NCBI GenBank assembly: GCA_001567115.1
Contig: LMZT01000085.1
Coordinates: forward strand, 1-46,698
Direction of reading: 5' to 3'
Length of the DNA stretch: 46,698 bases
DNA from: Candidatus Hinthialibacteria bacterium OLB16
GTDB taxonomy: Bacteria; Hinthialibacterota; Hinthialibacteria; OLB16
Below are positions 1 through 9,336 of the stretch, piece by piece (position 1 is the stretch's first letter; every line of letters starts with the position of its first letter). The position numbers and the translations under genes are program-made. The notes beneath the pieces were generated by a model, which worked only from the letters and a program-made list of their open reading frames with translations, made no database searches and had not been told where the DNA came from.

Positions 1-1
1 T

Positions 2-76
2 GCAAAGACCTGCCCGCCCCGAAACCCCGGCCTGCGCCGCATCCCGCAGCTGCTCAAAAAACTGGGACTGACTTAA
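2..76 (+). CDS. Possible 3' end of an unidentified upstream gene (partial)
   Basis: An open frame enters from the left edge and stops at a TAA at 74-76. The last residues would read GLRRIPQLLKKLGLT, a plausible basic, helical C-terminus. Only about 24 codons are visible, so no family can be named and the frame could be chance. It is on the same strand as the flippase that follows. Confidence 0.2.
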   Translation, partial: AKTCPPRNPGLRRIPQLLKKLGLT

Positions 77-305
77 CAACTCCCGAACCAGCCCCCTCAC
101 CTCATAAAGGACCCGCTTCCGGACACCACCACCGTGGGCAATTCCCCAACCTCCACCCCAATCCGATCTCGAATGCAATACTCATCGCCGAGGTCCTGAA
201 GCCTTACTCACGGAGGCGTGCTTTTGGCCCGCGAGTGTGATTCTCCCCCCCGCAGCGCATCAGGATTGGTGAAGTATTTTCCCATGCCAGACCGCCTGTG
301 ATTGA
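77..305. other. Intergenic stretch, nothing recognised
   Basis: About 230 bases between the possible upstream stop and the flippase start. Short open frames exist on both strands but none shows a ribosome-binding site or a family motif. I see no clear hairpin terminator or promoter. The flippase frame is closed by a TGA at 303-305, so its start cannot lie in this stretch unless a frameshift is present. Confidence 0.4.
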
Positions 306-1808
306 ATGGGACAGACCGCTTCCTCCCTTTGTGATCTGGCGCGTGGCACTCTGACCCTCACCCTCTTTCAGTTCGCCAGCAAACCCCTGCTGGCACTGTT
401 CTTCATACTGCTGGGAAACCGGGCCTTTTTCAGCGATGAATCCTACGGGCGCCTCGAGAGCCTCCTGGCGGTGGTCAACCTGTTTTTAATCCCTGCCGAC
501 CTGGGGCTGGAAAGCTACACCACACGGCGCCTTGCACGGGATTCTGGAAACACTTCTCAGTGGCTGCCCACCCAGGTGAGCCTCAAAATCATGCTGAATC
601 TCTTGGCCTGCCTGCTTCTGGTCTTTTTTATTGCCGGATTCGAACTGTACCGGGGGCGGGAAATACGGATCCTCCTTCTATGCGGTGCTGTCTCTCTGCT
701 CTCCGGGCTTTCGGCCCAGTCGTACCTGCGTGGCATCAGCCGCGGGCATCAACGCATGGAGATCGAAGGATTGATGGGGGTGATCGAGAAGATGATTGTT
801 CTCATCACCGGTGTTCTCGCACTTTTTACCCTGGGTTCCCTGGCAATGGTGCTGGGTGCGATTGCCCTGGGTTCTATTGGGGCGGCTTTCTGGGCCGGAG
901 TCCGGATTCGAAAAATCGAGCCTTCGCTTCGGATCGCCTGGCCGGTTCCATGGCGAACCCTGGCTGAATCTTTCCCATTCGCCCTGAATGCCATCTGCAT
1001 TTCGCTGTTTTACAACATGGATCGAGTCTTTCTCAGCTTCCACAATGAAACATCTGTGGCCGCTTATTCGCGGGGGTTGCGGCTGGTTTGGGCCATTCTG
1101 CTGTTTCCTCAGATGATGAGCATTGCCATTTACCCGATCTTTTCACGCCTGCGGGAACAGCCGGAAGAACGCCTGAAAGTCAGCCGGACCGCTCTGCGCA
1201 GCCTCCTGTTTCTGGTATTGCCCATCACCACCGGTGGCTGGGTCCTGGCCGGTCCACTGCTGGATCGGGTCTATGGGGCCGGGGATGAAGCCATCTTCTA
1301 TCGCATCGAATCACTGCTGGGTGGAGATTCGCTCGGAGGGCATACCGTTTCCAGCGCCTGCTTGCGTATCCTGCTTCTCGGGTTGCCCTTCACCTGCGGG
1401 AATTTCCTGCTCGGCCCGGCCCTTTATGCAGTCGATCGGGAACATTGGAATCTGCTGGCCAGTGCCCAGGCCCTGCTGGTGGCATTCATACTCAACCTGG
1501 CTCTGATTCCTCTTCTCGGCCCGGCCGGAACGGCGCTTGCGGTGACACTCACCCAGGCCGCCTACTGCCTTCAGATGTATCGATACCAGCGAAAAGTCGA
1601 TTCCAGCTGGATCCAGAAGAACCGCCTGGAACATCTCCTGGCCTGCTGCCTGCTTCAGGCAATGGTCATGCTTGCATTGCTGCGCATTCACTGGAGTCTG
1701 GCTTTTTTTGGTGGCGGTCTGGCCTATCTTGCGCTCACCAAGGCGCTTAACCTCTGGCCATATTCTTTAAAAACATCTGTTGCATCCATTTCCTCAGGCA
1801 TAGAATAA
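306..1808 (+). CDS. Polysaccharide flippase (Wzx/MATE-like, MOP superfamily)
   Basis: The 500-residue protein is almost wholly hydrophobic, with about 12 to 14 predicted membrane segments and short charged loops, which fits oligosaccharide flippases of the MOP superfamily (Wzx, PST family). These proteins move lipid-linked sugar repeat units across the inner membrane. The N-terminal part carries the family-like run FASKPLLALFFILLGNRAF followed by a loop with DLGLESYTTRRLAR, resembling the start of other flippases. ATG 306 is the first possible start because a TGA immediately precedes it; no good Shine-Dalgarno is visible. It is followed on the same strand by a PDZ protein and a GT39-type transferase, which suggests a small envelope-glycan group. 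The substrate cannot be deduced. Confidence 0.8.
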   Translation: MGQTASSLCDLARGTLTLTLFQFASKPLLALFFILLGNRAFFSDESYGRLESLLAVVNLFLIPADLGLESYTTRRLARDSGNTSQWLPTQVSLKIMLNLLACLLLVFFIAGFELYRGREIRILLLCGAVSLLSGLSAQSYLRGISRGHQRMEIEGLMGVIEKMIVLITGVLALFTLGSLAMVLGAIALGSIGAAFWAGVRIRKIEPSLRIAWPVPWRTLAESFPFALNAICISLFYNMDRVFLSFHNETSVAAYSRGLRLVWAILLFPQMMSIAIYPIFSRLREQPEERLKVSRTALRSLLFLVLPITTGGWVLAGPLLDRVYGAGDEAIFYRIESLLGGDSLGGHTVSSACLRILLLGLPFTCGNFLLGPALYAVDREHWNLLASAQALLVAFILNLALIPLLGPAGTALAVTLTQAAYCLQMYRYQRKVDSSWIQKNRLEHLLACCLLQAMVMLALLRIHWSLAFFGGGLAYLALTKALNLWPYSLKTSVASISSGIE

Positions 1809-1869
1809 CAGAAGATCCAGGGTATCGGCCCTGTCAGTGTCGAGAACAACCCGCGAAGGATGCTCATAT

Positions 1870-2796
1870 ATGAAAAACTTATTCCCTTTCCTTCTAATCG
1901 CACTTCTGGCTGTCACGGTTTGTGATCGTTGCCTGGCCACCACAAAAATTCTCTCTACTGGCCAGATGCTGATGGTCCGTGATGCTCAAGCCAGCCACTA
2001 TGGCGCGATTCGAGTCGAAAAGATCGATCCCAAAAATAATCAGATGGTGTTTCGATGGTTTCTGCTGCCGGAGCAGGTTTATGACCTGGGAGATGCCCGG
2101 GTCAGAAGCGGCACTGTCGAGGTTTCCCAGGTGCGAGGAAAAGCGGCGGTCGCATTCGGCCCATTTGTTCTGGAATGGCATGGCAGCTCCGAACAGAAGG
2201 GCATTTTCAGCGCCAATGGAGCTCTCGGAACTCAGCCTCTGCTGGTTGCCTCCTCGGGAATTCATGACCCCACACGCATCCGGGATGTGCGTGAAGGCTA
2301 TCAGTATGAAGCCGCAACCTCACGGGAATCCCCTTCTCCTCTCGGGCTGGATCAGACCTTTGCGGATCTTCCACCAGCGCGCTTGGGTCTGGCTGTGGCC
2401 GAAACCTTTGTCCCCGATGAAAATGGATATGAAATCCTTTCCCTTCGGATTGTCCGTGTCGATGAGGATTCCAAGGCCTATGAAGCCGGGGTGCGCGAAA
2501 ATCAGGAACTTGTTTCTTTGAATGGCAAAGAGATTTATTCCACTGCGGAATTTCGCGATTCCCTGAAAAAAATCAAACCCGGAGATACTGTCACTCTTGG
2601 GGTTCTTGAGTCTGGAGAACAGAAGTTTTTCCGTTATGAAGCCGATCCGCGTGTCGGCGCCTCCTCAGTCCGGGCACTTCCAACCCCGGACCCAAACATG
2701 TCTCCTGAAGAAAAGGAACGCCTTCAAAAGAACCAGGAAGTGCTCCATGTTATGCAGGAGGCTGTCGAAGCTCTCCGGGCGATTCATTTCGATTAA
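1870..2796 (+). CDS. Secreted PDZ-domain protein without a protease domain
   Basis: The open frame extends up to a GTG at 1837, but ATG 1870 has an AAGGA motif nine bases upstream and begins a good signal peptide (MKNLFPFLLIALLAVTV), so I chose it (308 residues). The central part is predicted beta-rich and matches no family I recognise. A PDZ domain lies near residues 170-258, with the typical AYEAGVRENQELVSLNGKEI core (spent substrate-loop and GD turn at KPGDTVTLGV). No serine-protease or site-2-protease motifs are present, so this is a stand-alone periplasmic or surface adaptor. It lies between a flippase and a glycosyltransferase and may act with them; that is inference from position only. 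Confidence 0.7.
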   Translation: MKNLFPFLLIALLAVTVCDRCLATTKILSTGQMLMVRDAQASHYGAIRVEKIDPKNNQMVFRWFLLPEQVYDLGDARVRSGTVEVSQVRGKAAVAFGPFVLEWHGSSEQKGIFSANGALGTQPLLVASSGIHDPTRIRDVREGYQYEAATSRESPSPLGLDQTFADLPPARLGLAVAETFVPDENGYEILSLRIVRVDEDSKAYEAGVRENQELVSLNGKEIYSTAEFRDSLKKIKPGDTVTLGVLESGEQKFFRYEADPRVGASSVRALPTPDPNMSPEEKERLQKNQEVLHVMQEAVEALRAIHFD

Positions 2797-2829
2797 GGAG
2801 TACCGCTGGATTTATCTGGCCTGTCTCCC

Positions 2830-4410
2830 ATGGCAACCGCAACAATGAGCGAAACTCCCTCGAACGATCAAGGCTTTGCAGAGGCTCACCCGGTTCTTAT
2901 TCTCATCGCGATTCTGGTTCTGGCCGCCACTCTGCGGCTGGTGGTTCTTGATAAAAATCCCCCTGGATTGTTTCGTGACGAAGCGCGCAAAGCCTTTTCA
3001 ACCTGGTCGCTGCTCACCACTGGCAAAGACCTGACCGGAAGATCCTGGCCGCTTCAGGTCAAAGAACTCAAAGCCTACACCACTCCTTTTTATCACTGGT
3101 TTTCAATCCCCTTTTTTTCAACCCTCGGGGTGAGTGTGTTCAGCACACGCCTCCTGGCCGCGCTGGCCGGCAGTCTGGCCTGCCTGTTCGTCTTCCTCCT
3201 CGCCAAGGAATGGATTTCAGCAAGTGCGGGCTGCTGGTCCGCACTGCTCCTGGCAATTTCGCCCTGGCATCTGCTGTTCAGCCGTTGGGCCAACCAGGGG
3301 ATCCTGATGACTGTTTTTATCCCGGCCGCTGTCTGGTTGACTGTGCGTGCGCTGCGGGAGGCTGGAGTGAAAATGTGGATTCATTCTGTCCTGGCCGCTC
3401 TACTGTGGGCCTTATCCTGGAATGCTTATGAACCCTCGAGGCTGTTTGCTCCCCTGCTCTTTTTCGCTGTGATGGGGATCGAAGGCAGCCGTTCCATCAA
3501 ATCCCTTTTACGCCTGAGTGGCATCGGTGCATTGACAGTGATATTCCTTCTGCCTTTCCTGGTCGATATCTGGAACAACTGGGCGGAAACCCAGCTTCGC
3601 CTGTCTGCGCTGACCGGCAAAGAGCCTCTCACTCCGCTGTCCTTTTCCAGGAATTACTTTTCCCATTGGAATCCGCTGTACCTGTTCCTGCTTGGAGACC
3701 AGAACCCCCGCCACCATGTCTTCGGGATGGGCCAGCTCAGCCCGCTCGAAATCCTCGCCTGCCTGGCTGGAATTTATGGGCTATGGAAATTATCCGGAAG
3801 CTGGCGTGGGTGGTTGATTGCCTGGCTTGTGCTGGCTCCCATTCCGGCTGCGATCACCCAGGAAAGCCTCCCCCATGCCCTGCGGACATTGATGATAATC
3901 CCCGCCATTTCGGTTCTGGGTGGAATTGGAATCCATTTCACCTTACAGCACATCCCGCCTCGGCATCGGAAACTGGCCCGCAATGGACTCGCTTTGGGAA
4001 TACTGGCACAGCTGCTTCTGACAATTTTTCTATTCTTTTTTGTTTATCCACAGAAATCCGCCATGCACTGGGAGAAAGGGTTTCTCGAGGCTATCCGGAC
4101 TGTGGAGATTCAACGGCGCGAAAAGGATATCTGCGTTATTTCCGGGCTGATCGAGTTTCCAGAGGCCATTGTTGAATTCGCCACACTTCCCGACCCCCTC
4201 GAAATTCAGGCAGGAAAGCCTCTCCCTGGATACCGATTTGAAGATACTGGCAGTCTCCTCAACCCCCTTGATTTTCCCGAAGCGACCCTGTTTCTGATTC
4301 GTCCGGAAGAAATCCGAATTCCCCCCTGGTGGAGGGAGATTCAGCCCGCACCCGAAGAGAAAGCGATGGCTGGCTTCTGGGGGTTGTACCGCGATGAACG
4401 GGTGAAATGA
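2830..4410 (+). CDS. GT39/ArnT-type membrane glycosyltransferase
   Basis: The 526-residue protein has around ten membrane segments and the N-terminal acidic motif FRDEA (D50, E51) in the first periplasmic loop. This motif is the hallmark of the dolichyl-phosphate-mannose mannosyltransferase (GT39/PMT) and ArnT superfamily, which transfers sugars from polyprenyl-phosphate donors on the outer face of the inner membrane. The loop containing TTPFYHWFSIPFF follows, as in the family. A soluble C-terminal tail occupies roughly the last 100 residues. ATG 2830 lacks a strong ribosome-binding site; ATG 2845 is an alternative. It ends 13 bases from the convergent stop of the hydrolase gene. Acceptor and donor sugar are unknown. 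Confidence 0.8.
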   Translation: MATATMSETPSNDQGFAEAHPVLILIAILVLAATLRLVVLDKNPPGLFRDEARKAFSTWSLLTTGKDLTGRSWPLQVKELKAYTTPFYHWFSIPFFSTLGVSVFSTRLLAALAGSLACLFVFLLAKEWISASAGCWSALLLAISPWHLLFSRWANQGILMTVFIPAAVWLTVRALREAGVKMWIHSVLAALLWALSWNAYEPSRLFAPLLFFAVMGIEGSRSIKSLLRLSGIGALTVIFLLPFLVDIWNNWAETQLRLSALTGKEPLTPLSFSRNYFSHWNPLYLFLLGDQNPRHHVFGMGQLSPLEILACLAGIYGLWKLSGSWRGWLIAWLVLAPIPAAITQESLPHALRTLMIIPAISVLGGIGIHFTLQHIPPRHRKLARNGLALGILAQLLLTIFLFFFVYPQKSAMHWEKGFLEAIRTVEIQRREKDICVISGLIEFPEAIVEFATLPDPLEIQAGKPLPGYRFEDTGSLLNPLDFPEATLFLIRPEEIRIPPWWREIQPAPEEKAMAGFWGLYRDERVK

Positions 4411-4423
4411 GCCGGAGAGAACT

Positions 4424-5856
4424 CTAAAACCTGGCTCGATGCACTTTCCCTGGATGGACCTTGATCGGCTCGGAAAGAATCGATGCCAATCCGACCTGGG
4501 CAATATACTGCCCCGAGGGAACACGGAAGAAAGAAAAATGGCCATTGCCATCGGTTTTCGTGCGCGCCACTTCCCGCTTCCGGGAATCCAGCAGAAGCAC
4601 CGGATAGCCGCTGCGCCGCCGCGGATCAGTCCCCGCCACAATCCCCTCTTTGGCTTTGCGCAGCCAGGCGGGCTGTGGAACAGATGCGGGTGACTTGAAA
4701 ATCTTCCCGGAAATATCCCGGATCACAGGCGCCTGGCTGCGACCCGAGGATTCCAGCTGGTTATAGCTGAAAAATGCCACCCCATCGCTCCTCATTCTTT
4801 TTGAAGCGGCTACCTGGCGAGCGGTGGCATCCAGAGGATTCATCCAGGCTCCAAGCCCCACGATCAGATGGCGATCGGTATTGGTCGCCCGGGCCAGTGT
4901 CACCCAATCCACAAAATCCTGGGCCTGGATGCTGTTATTGGCACGCTTGTAATTCATCGGCACATTGATATCGACATACCCCGCACGCACCCATTCCACC
5001 CAGTCCTGCAAGGCCTCCTCGTATGCACGGGTTTTCTTGAAATCCTTCTCCGGAACACCTCCCCAGGTGATAGAGGCCACACTCAATTTGATGTGCGGGC
5101 GCAGACTGTGAATCTCGGCTGAAATCCGTTTGACGACCTGTGTGACCTGCTCCCTTCGCCAGGCCGACCACTGCTCATCCTTTGGGCTGGGCAGCCCGGT
5201 TCTCCCGGTTTCTTTGCGAAAGCGCTCCAACGATACCGGGTTGTATCCCCACTCCACCCCCGGGTAACGGATATAATCCAGATGCAGCCCATCAACCGGG
5301 TATTTTTTTACAATTTCTTTGCAGATCGACACCAGGAATTCCTGCACCTCCGGATGCCCTGGATCAAGGAAATGATTCTGCTCCTGGTCCTGGAGCTTGC
5401 CCTGATAGGTTTTCGAAAGCCATTCCGGATGCTGATGCACTACATGCAGAGGCTTGCCGGATTTCGGGGGAAATGGTTGATTCTTCCAGGCACGCATGGC
5501 GACCACCCAGGCATGAACCTCGAGCGGGCGGACCTTCGTGTGAGACGAATGCGCCAGATTGAGGACTGTTCCCAAGGGATCGAAACCGGGAGCGGTGAGG
5601 TTCGTCCCTCGCGGCAGAAGATCACTCTGGTAGTAGGCATCCATCGTCTTGCTGGCTTCGATGAACAGCGTGTTGAAATTATGAGTGCGTGCCCTTTCAA
5701 CCGCCAGGCGCGCACTCGCTTCATCGAGGATTCCGGGGTTCCAGGTGTCGAACCAGAGGGCACGGTATTCCGATTGGGCCTGGAGCGGACCTCCGGCAAC
5801 CAGCAGAAATACCAGGGTGACCAGAAAAAAATAAAATTCTCTCTCAGAACTCTCAT
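4424..5856 (-). CDS. Exported GHL10-family glycosyl hydrolase (apparent frameshift)
   Basis: The main open frame (5644 down to 4424) contains GLHLDYIRYP, the hallmark of the DUF187/GHL10 glycosyl-hydrolase-like barrel, and a C-terminal module near the last 70 residues resembling a carboxypeptidase-regulatory or CNA-B-like beta sandwich. It lacks a start. ATG 5856 overlaps the lpxK stop as ATGA and has an AGAAGGG ribosome-binding site. From that ATG the frame switches at a run of seven A (plus strand 5825-5831; T on the coding strand). Adding one T gives MRVLRENFIFFLVTLVFLLV, a clean signal peptide, leading into the barrel motif SEYRALWFDTWNPG and then the main frame: 477 residues in all. Probably acts on polysaccharide outside the cytoplasm. 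The shift is likely a sequencing indel; transcriptional slippage on the T run is possible. Confidence 0.8.
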
Positions 5857-6962
5857 GGATCCCTTCTCCCCCCTTGGAGAATCTTCTTCAGAGCGTTTGT
5901 GAGGTTGTGTTCACCATCTCCAAATTTCAAGCCCACTTCCATGATAATCGGGACTGGCCCTTGTGTCCAGAGGCTTTTATATTTTACCAACCGAATCTCA
6001 TCTTTCGCGGTTGTCAGCGGTATCACCTTCCTTTTTCGGCATTTATCCAGAACTCTGGAGATATCCTGTTCAGTAAATGGATGATGATCCGGGAAAATGG
6101 TTTCACCCTCGATTTCGATTCCCAGCCCGCTCACTGTGTCACGGAAACCCTGAGGGGAGCCGATGGCCGAAAACAGATGGACTGGCCCCGGCAGAAGGTT
6201 CTCCTGTGTTGTGGTATCGAAATTCCTGAATGGAGATTTGTGGCTGGACTCACCGATCAGACGAAACCCAAGAGGCTGCAAAGTGGCCTGGAAATCTGCC
6301 TGTGGAAAGGATTCAGGCGGCTCACTCCCGGAGCTTCCTCGAAAAATAGCCCCAACCCGATCCGCCCTTCCAAGAGCAATAAGGGGTTCGCGCAGCGGGC
6401 CAAGTGGAAGCAGGTGCTTATTTCCAAAGCCACGGTCCCCATCGACCAGAACCAGGTCGAGATCCCGTGCGAGCTGGCGGTGCTGGAATCCATCATCAAG
6501 CAGAAAGACATCGATATCAGGATGCTCCTGGAGCGCCAGAATACCTGCTTCGTAGCGGCTGGCCCCGGCATAGACCCAGGCCCCCGGAAGAGTTTTTGCA
6601 ATAAGCAAAGGCTCATCGCCAAACTGACGCCAATCCCAGGAGTCTTTGTCCACCTGCCGTGCGGCTTTTGACTCCGCTCCATACCCTCGGGAGAGCACAC
6701 AGGGATGAAAACCCCAATCGAGCAGCCATTCTGCCAGCTGGATGGTCATGGGTGTTTTTCCGGTCCCGCCCACAGTGACATTGCCAATCGAAACAACTGG
6801 CCGTGGGAGTGCTTTCTGGCGGTTGAGTTTGAGTTGCCGATCGATCTTCTGGCCTGCTGCATAACAGCCGGCTGCCAGTGCAAGAGGAATTTTCAGGATT
6901 CCCATCCAGGCCGGGGGAGTTCCATACCACAATCTGTCAAGGAGTCTGGACATGCTCTTCAT
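5853..6962 (-). CDS. lpxK: Tetraacyldisaccharide 4'-kinase LpxK
   Basis: LpxK phosphorylates the 4' position of tetraacyldisaccharide-1-phosphate to form lipid IVA, at the inner membrane. The 369-residue protein has an N-terminal membrane-associated helix (about residues 20-37), the Walker A motif GGTGKTP at residues 65-71 following the strand VVSIGNVTV, the SRGYG motif, and the catalytic-site run LLDDGFQHRQLARDLDLVL with the DGFQH signature. Length is normal for the family (about 330-370). Its stop overlaps the start of the downstream glycosyl hydrolase as ATGA, so the two are probably translationally coupled. It is divergent from hisS, with 74 bases between. The gene shows that the organism makes lipid A and has an outer membrane. 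Confidence 0.95.
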   Translation of the reverse strand: MKSMSRLLDRLWYGTPPAWMGILKIPLALAAGCYAAGQKIDRQLKLNRQKALPRPVVSIGNVTVGGTGKTPMTIQLAEWLLDWGFHPCVLSRGYGAESKAARQVDKDSWDWRQFGDEPLLIAKTLPGAWVYAGASRYEAGILALQEHPDIDVFLLDDGFQHRQLARDLDLVLVDGDRGFGNKHLLPLGPLREPLIALGRADRVGAIFRGSSGSEPPESFPQADFQATLQPLGFRLIGESSHKSPFRNFDTTTQENLLPGPVHLFSAIGSPQGFRDTVSGLGIEIEGETIFPDHHPFTEQDISRVLDKCRKRKVIPLTTAKDEIRLVKYKSLWTQGPVPIIMEVGLKFGDGEHNLTNALKKILQGGRRDP

Positions 6963-7036
6963 CTTAAGGGATGTTCAAAGCCAGTGTGAGGCACAACTCA
7001 TGGCTGAATGCTTGATAAAATAAGGCTCTGGAATCG

Positions 7037-8431
7037 ATGGAAGTAAATACCCAGTTGACCCAGCCGATCACCGGATTCCCCGAGTGGCTTCCTGCCGAGA
7101 GGCTTCTGGAAGTTCGCATGATCGACACCATTCGCGAGGTTTACGAATGTTACGGTTTCACACCGATCGAAACCCCGGCGGTCGAAAAAAATGAATCCCT
7201 TCAGTCCAAGGGTGAAATCAACAAACAGATCTACTCCCTGTATCGCCCGAATGTTCCCGCCGAAGTCGATAAGGAAACCGGGTTGTCTCTTCATTTCGAT
7301 CTGACTGTTCCTTTGGCCCGTTATGTTGCCCAGCATTATGGAAAGCTGGTGTTCCCGTTCCGTCGCTACCAGATCCAGAAGGTCTGGCGTGGGGAACGCG
7401 CCCAGAAGGGCCGGTTCCGTGAATTTTACCAGTGCGATATCGACATTATCGGCGAAGGCTCGCTCGATCTGTTGGCTGATGCGGAAATGCCTCTCATCAT
7501 TTATGAGGTTTTCAAGGCGCTGGATATCGGCCAGTTTGTCATCCGCATCAGCAACCGTAAAATCCTCCAGGGGCTTCTGCATCACTGGAAAGTCAATGGC
7601 GAGCAGGCCGAGGAAACTCTGCGGGCGATCGACCGCTTGCCCAAACTCAAAGGCGGCTGGCAGGAACTGCAGGCCTGGCTGACTGATGAGCTGGGGCTGG
7701 AGGGAGGAATCTGCAACGCACTTCACCAGCTTTTGATGGAAGAAGAAACCCATGCCAGCCCATTGGAAAAACTCCGGCGGATGAATGTCCCGGATGAGAT
7801 CTTCCAAACAGGCATTGCAGAACTGCAGACGGTTCTGGAATCAGCGGAAAGCCTGAATCTGCCCCAGGGGATTCTCGAAACCGACCTGTCCATCACCCGT
7901 GGGCTTGATTACTACACCGGCACTGTTTATGAGACTTTCCTGGTCGGGTATGAGAAAGTTCTCGGTTCGATCTGCTCGGGAGGCCGTTATGACAACCTTG
8001 CCTCCCATTTCATCGACCGTACCCTGCCCGGAGTGGGAATCTCGATCGGTCTGTCGCGCCTGTTCTCGACCCTGCTCGAGCGGGGGCTGCTCACACCAGC
8101 GGCGCATACCCCGGCGCAGGTGATGGTGACCATTCCGGATCGGCGGTACCTGCAGAAGTCTTTTCAGGTGGCTGGATCGCTTCGTGAAGCCGGTTTCAAA
8201 GTTGAATTATTCGCCCAGGATTCGAAACATGACCGCCAGCTCAAAGCTGCGGTGCGCAAAGGGATTCCTTTTGCCGTCATCCCCTGGCCGGACCGGATGG
8301 AAAAAGAGCAGTCGGTCGAGGTCCGCAACCTGCTTGATGGCCATCGGGAGGTGGTCCCTCTCGAGCGCCTGGCCGGCTTCCTTCACAACATCATGGGCCA
8401 GGGTTGTTCCAGACCCATCCATCAGAAATGA
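7037..8431 (+). CDS. hisS: Histidyl-tRNA synthetase
   Basis: Class II aminoacyl-tRNA synthetase that charges tRNA-His. Motifs seen: TGFPEWLP near the N-terminus, motif 1 region with ETPAVE, motif 2 in RRYQIQKVWRGERAQKGRF with FREFYQCDIDIIG, the histidine-specific loop RGLDYYTGTVYE and motif 3 at GVGISIGLSRL. A C-terminal anticodon-binding domain follows (QVMVTIPD to VPLERLAGF). The wording NKQIYSL and FDLTVPLARYVA is closer to the eukaryote/actinobacterial-like branch of HisRS than to the E. coli form; I judge this from memory of the families. Length 464 is typical. It is followed by pyrF after 19 bases, and probably co-transcribed with it. Confidence 0.93.
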   Translation: MEVNTQLTQPITGFPEWLPAERLLEVRMIDTIREVYECYGFTPIETPAVEKNESLQSKGEINKQIYSLYRPNVPAEVDKETGLSLHFDLTVPLARYVAQHYGKLVFPFRRYQIQKVWRGERAQKGRFREFYQCDIDIIGEGSLDLLADAEMPLIIYEVFKALDIGQFVIRISNRKILQGLLHHWKVNGEQAEETLRAIDRLPKLKGGWQELQAWLTDELGLEGGICNALHQLLMEEETHASPLEKLRRMNVPDEIFQTGIAELQTVLESAESLNLPQGILETDLSITRGLDYYTGTVYETFLVGYEKVLGSICSGGRYDNLASHFIDRTLPGVGISIGLSRLFSTLLERGLLTPAAHTPAQVMVTIPDRRYLQKSFQVAGSLREAGFKVELFAQDSKHDRQLKAAVRKGIPFAVIPWPDRMEKEQSVEVRNLLDGHREVVPLERLAGFLHNIMGQGCSRPIHQK

Positions 8432-8450
8432 CACCCTCAGGAGCTGAAGC

Positions 8451-9284
8451 ATGGGTTTTCTCGAACGCATACAAAAATCAATCCGCATCAATCGTTCACT
8501 CCTGTGTGTTGGACTGGATCCGGACCGGGAACGCCTGCCGGAAACCATCGATCCCGATAGCGATGGGGTCCGTCGATTTCTTATGGATATTATCGATGCC
8601 ACCGCCCCTTATGCGGTGGTCTATAAACCCAACATGGCCTTTTTTGGCTCAATGGGGATCGAGGGGCTCCACCTTCTCAAAGAGGTGATTGAATACGCTT
8701 CACGGCATCATGCTGTCATACTGGATGCCAAGTTTGGAGATATCGGGAACACCGCCCGCCATTACGCACACATGGCCTGTGAAGGCTTCGGTGCCGATGC
8801 GGTCACGGTCAACCCCTACCTGGGAAGAGACTCCATTTCCCCATTTCTCAATATAGAGAATTGCTACTCCTTTATCCTCGGAATCACCTCCAACCCGGGA
8901 TCTAAAGATCTTCAAAAGCGGGAACTCATCGAAGGGAAACAGCTCTTTCAGCACCTGGCGGAGACACTGGAATCCGATTTTCCCGGAAACAACTGGGGAT
9001 GGGTCGCCGGCGCCACCCAGGTCGGAGAACTGGCTCAGTTGCGCAGGGTGTCTCCCGGGAGGTGGTTCCTGGTTCCCGGGGTTGGTGAACAGGGGGGTGC
9101 CCTCGAGCAGGCTCTCGGAGCCTCACAAACCCCACAGGGAAATTACCATGCCCTGATCAATGCCTCACGCTCGGTTCTGTACGCTTCAAAGGGTTCCGAT
9201 TACGCTGCAAAGGCCGCCGAGGCAGCCTGTCAGCTGGTCGAGCAGATGCGGCAATGCCCCTCATTTGATTCTGCTACAGTATAG
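8451..9284 (+). CDS. pyrF: Orotidine 5'-phosphate decarboxylase (subfamily 2)
   Basis: Converts OMP to UMP, the last step of pyrimidine synthesis. The catalytic charged network is visible as LDAKFGDIGNTA, with D92, K94 and D97 matching the DxKxxDI signature, on a TIM-barrel of 277 residues. The opening CVGLDPDRERLP and the substrate motif YKPNMAFF also fit. The size (about 270-280) and the AKFGDIGNT wording point to the second OMP-decarboxylase subfamily found in actinobacteria and others rather than the shorter E. coli form. Starts 19 bases after hisS; an AGGAGC motif lies close upstream of the ATG. Confidence 0.93.
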   Translation: MGFLERIQKSIRINRSLLCVGLDPDRERLPETIDPDSDGVRRFLMDIIDATAPYAVVYKPNMAFFGSMGIEGLHLLKEVIEYASRHHAVILDAKFGDIGNTARHYAHMACEGFGADAVTVNPYLGRDSISPFLNIENCYSFILGITSNPGSKDLQKRELIEGKQLFQHLAETLESDFPGNNWGWVAGATQVGELAQLRRVSPGRWFLVPGVGEQGGALEQALGASQTPQGNYHALINASRSVLYASKGSDYAAKAAEAACQLVEQMRQCPSFDSATV

Positions 9285-9336
9285 GATTCAGGCACATCGA
9301 GCTCGATCCATCAACATTATTAGGAGGAGAAAGTCC

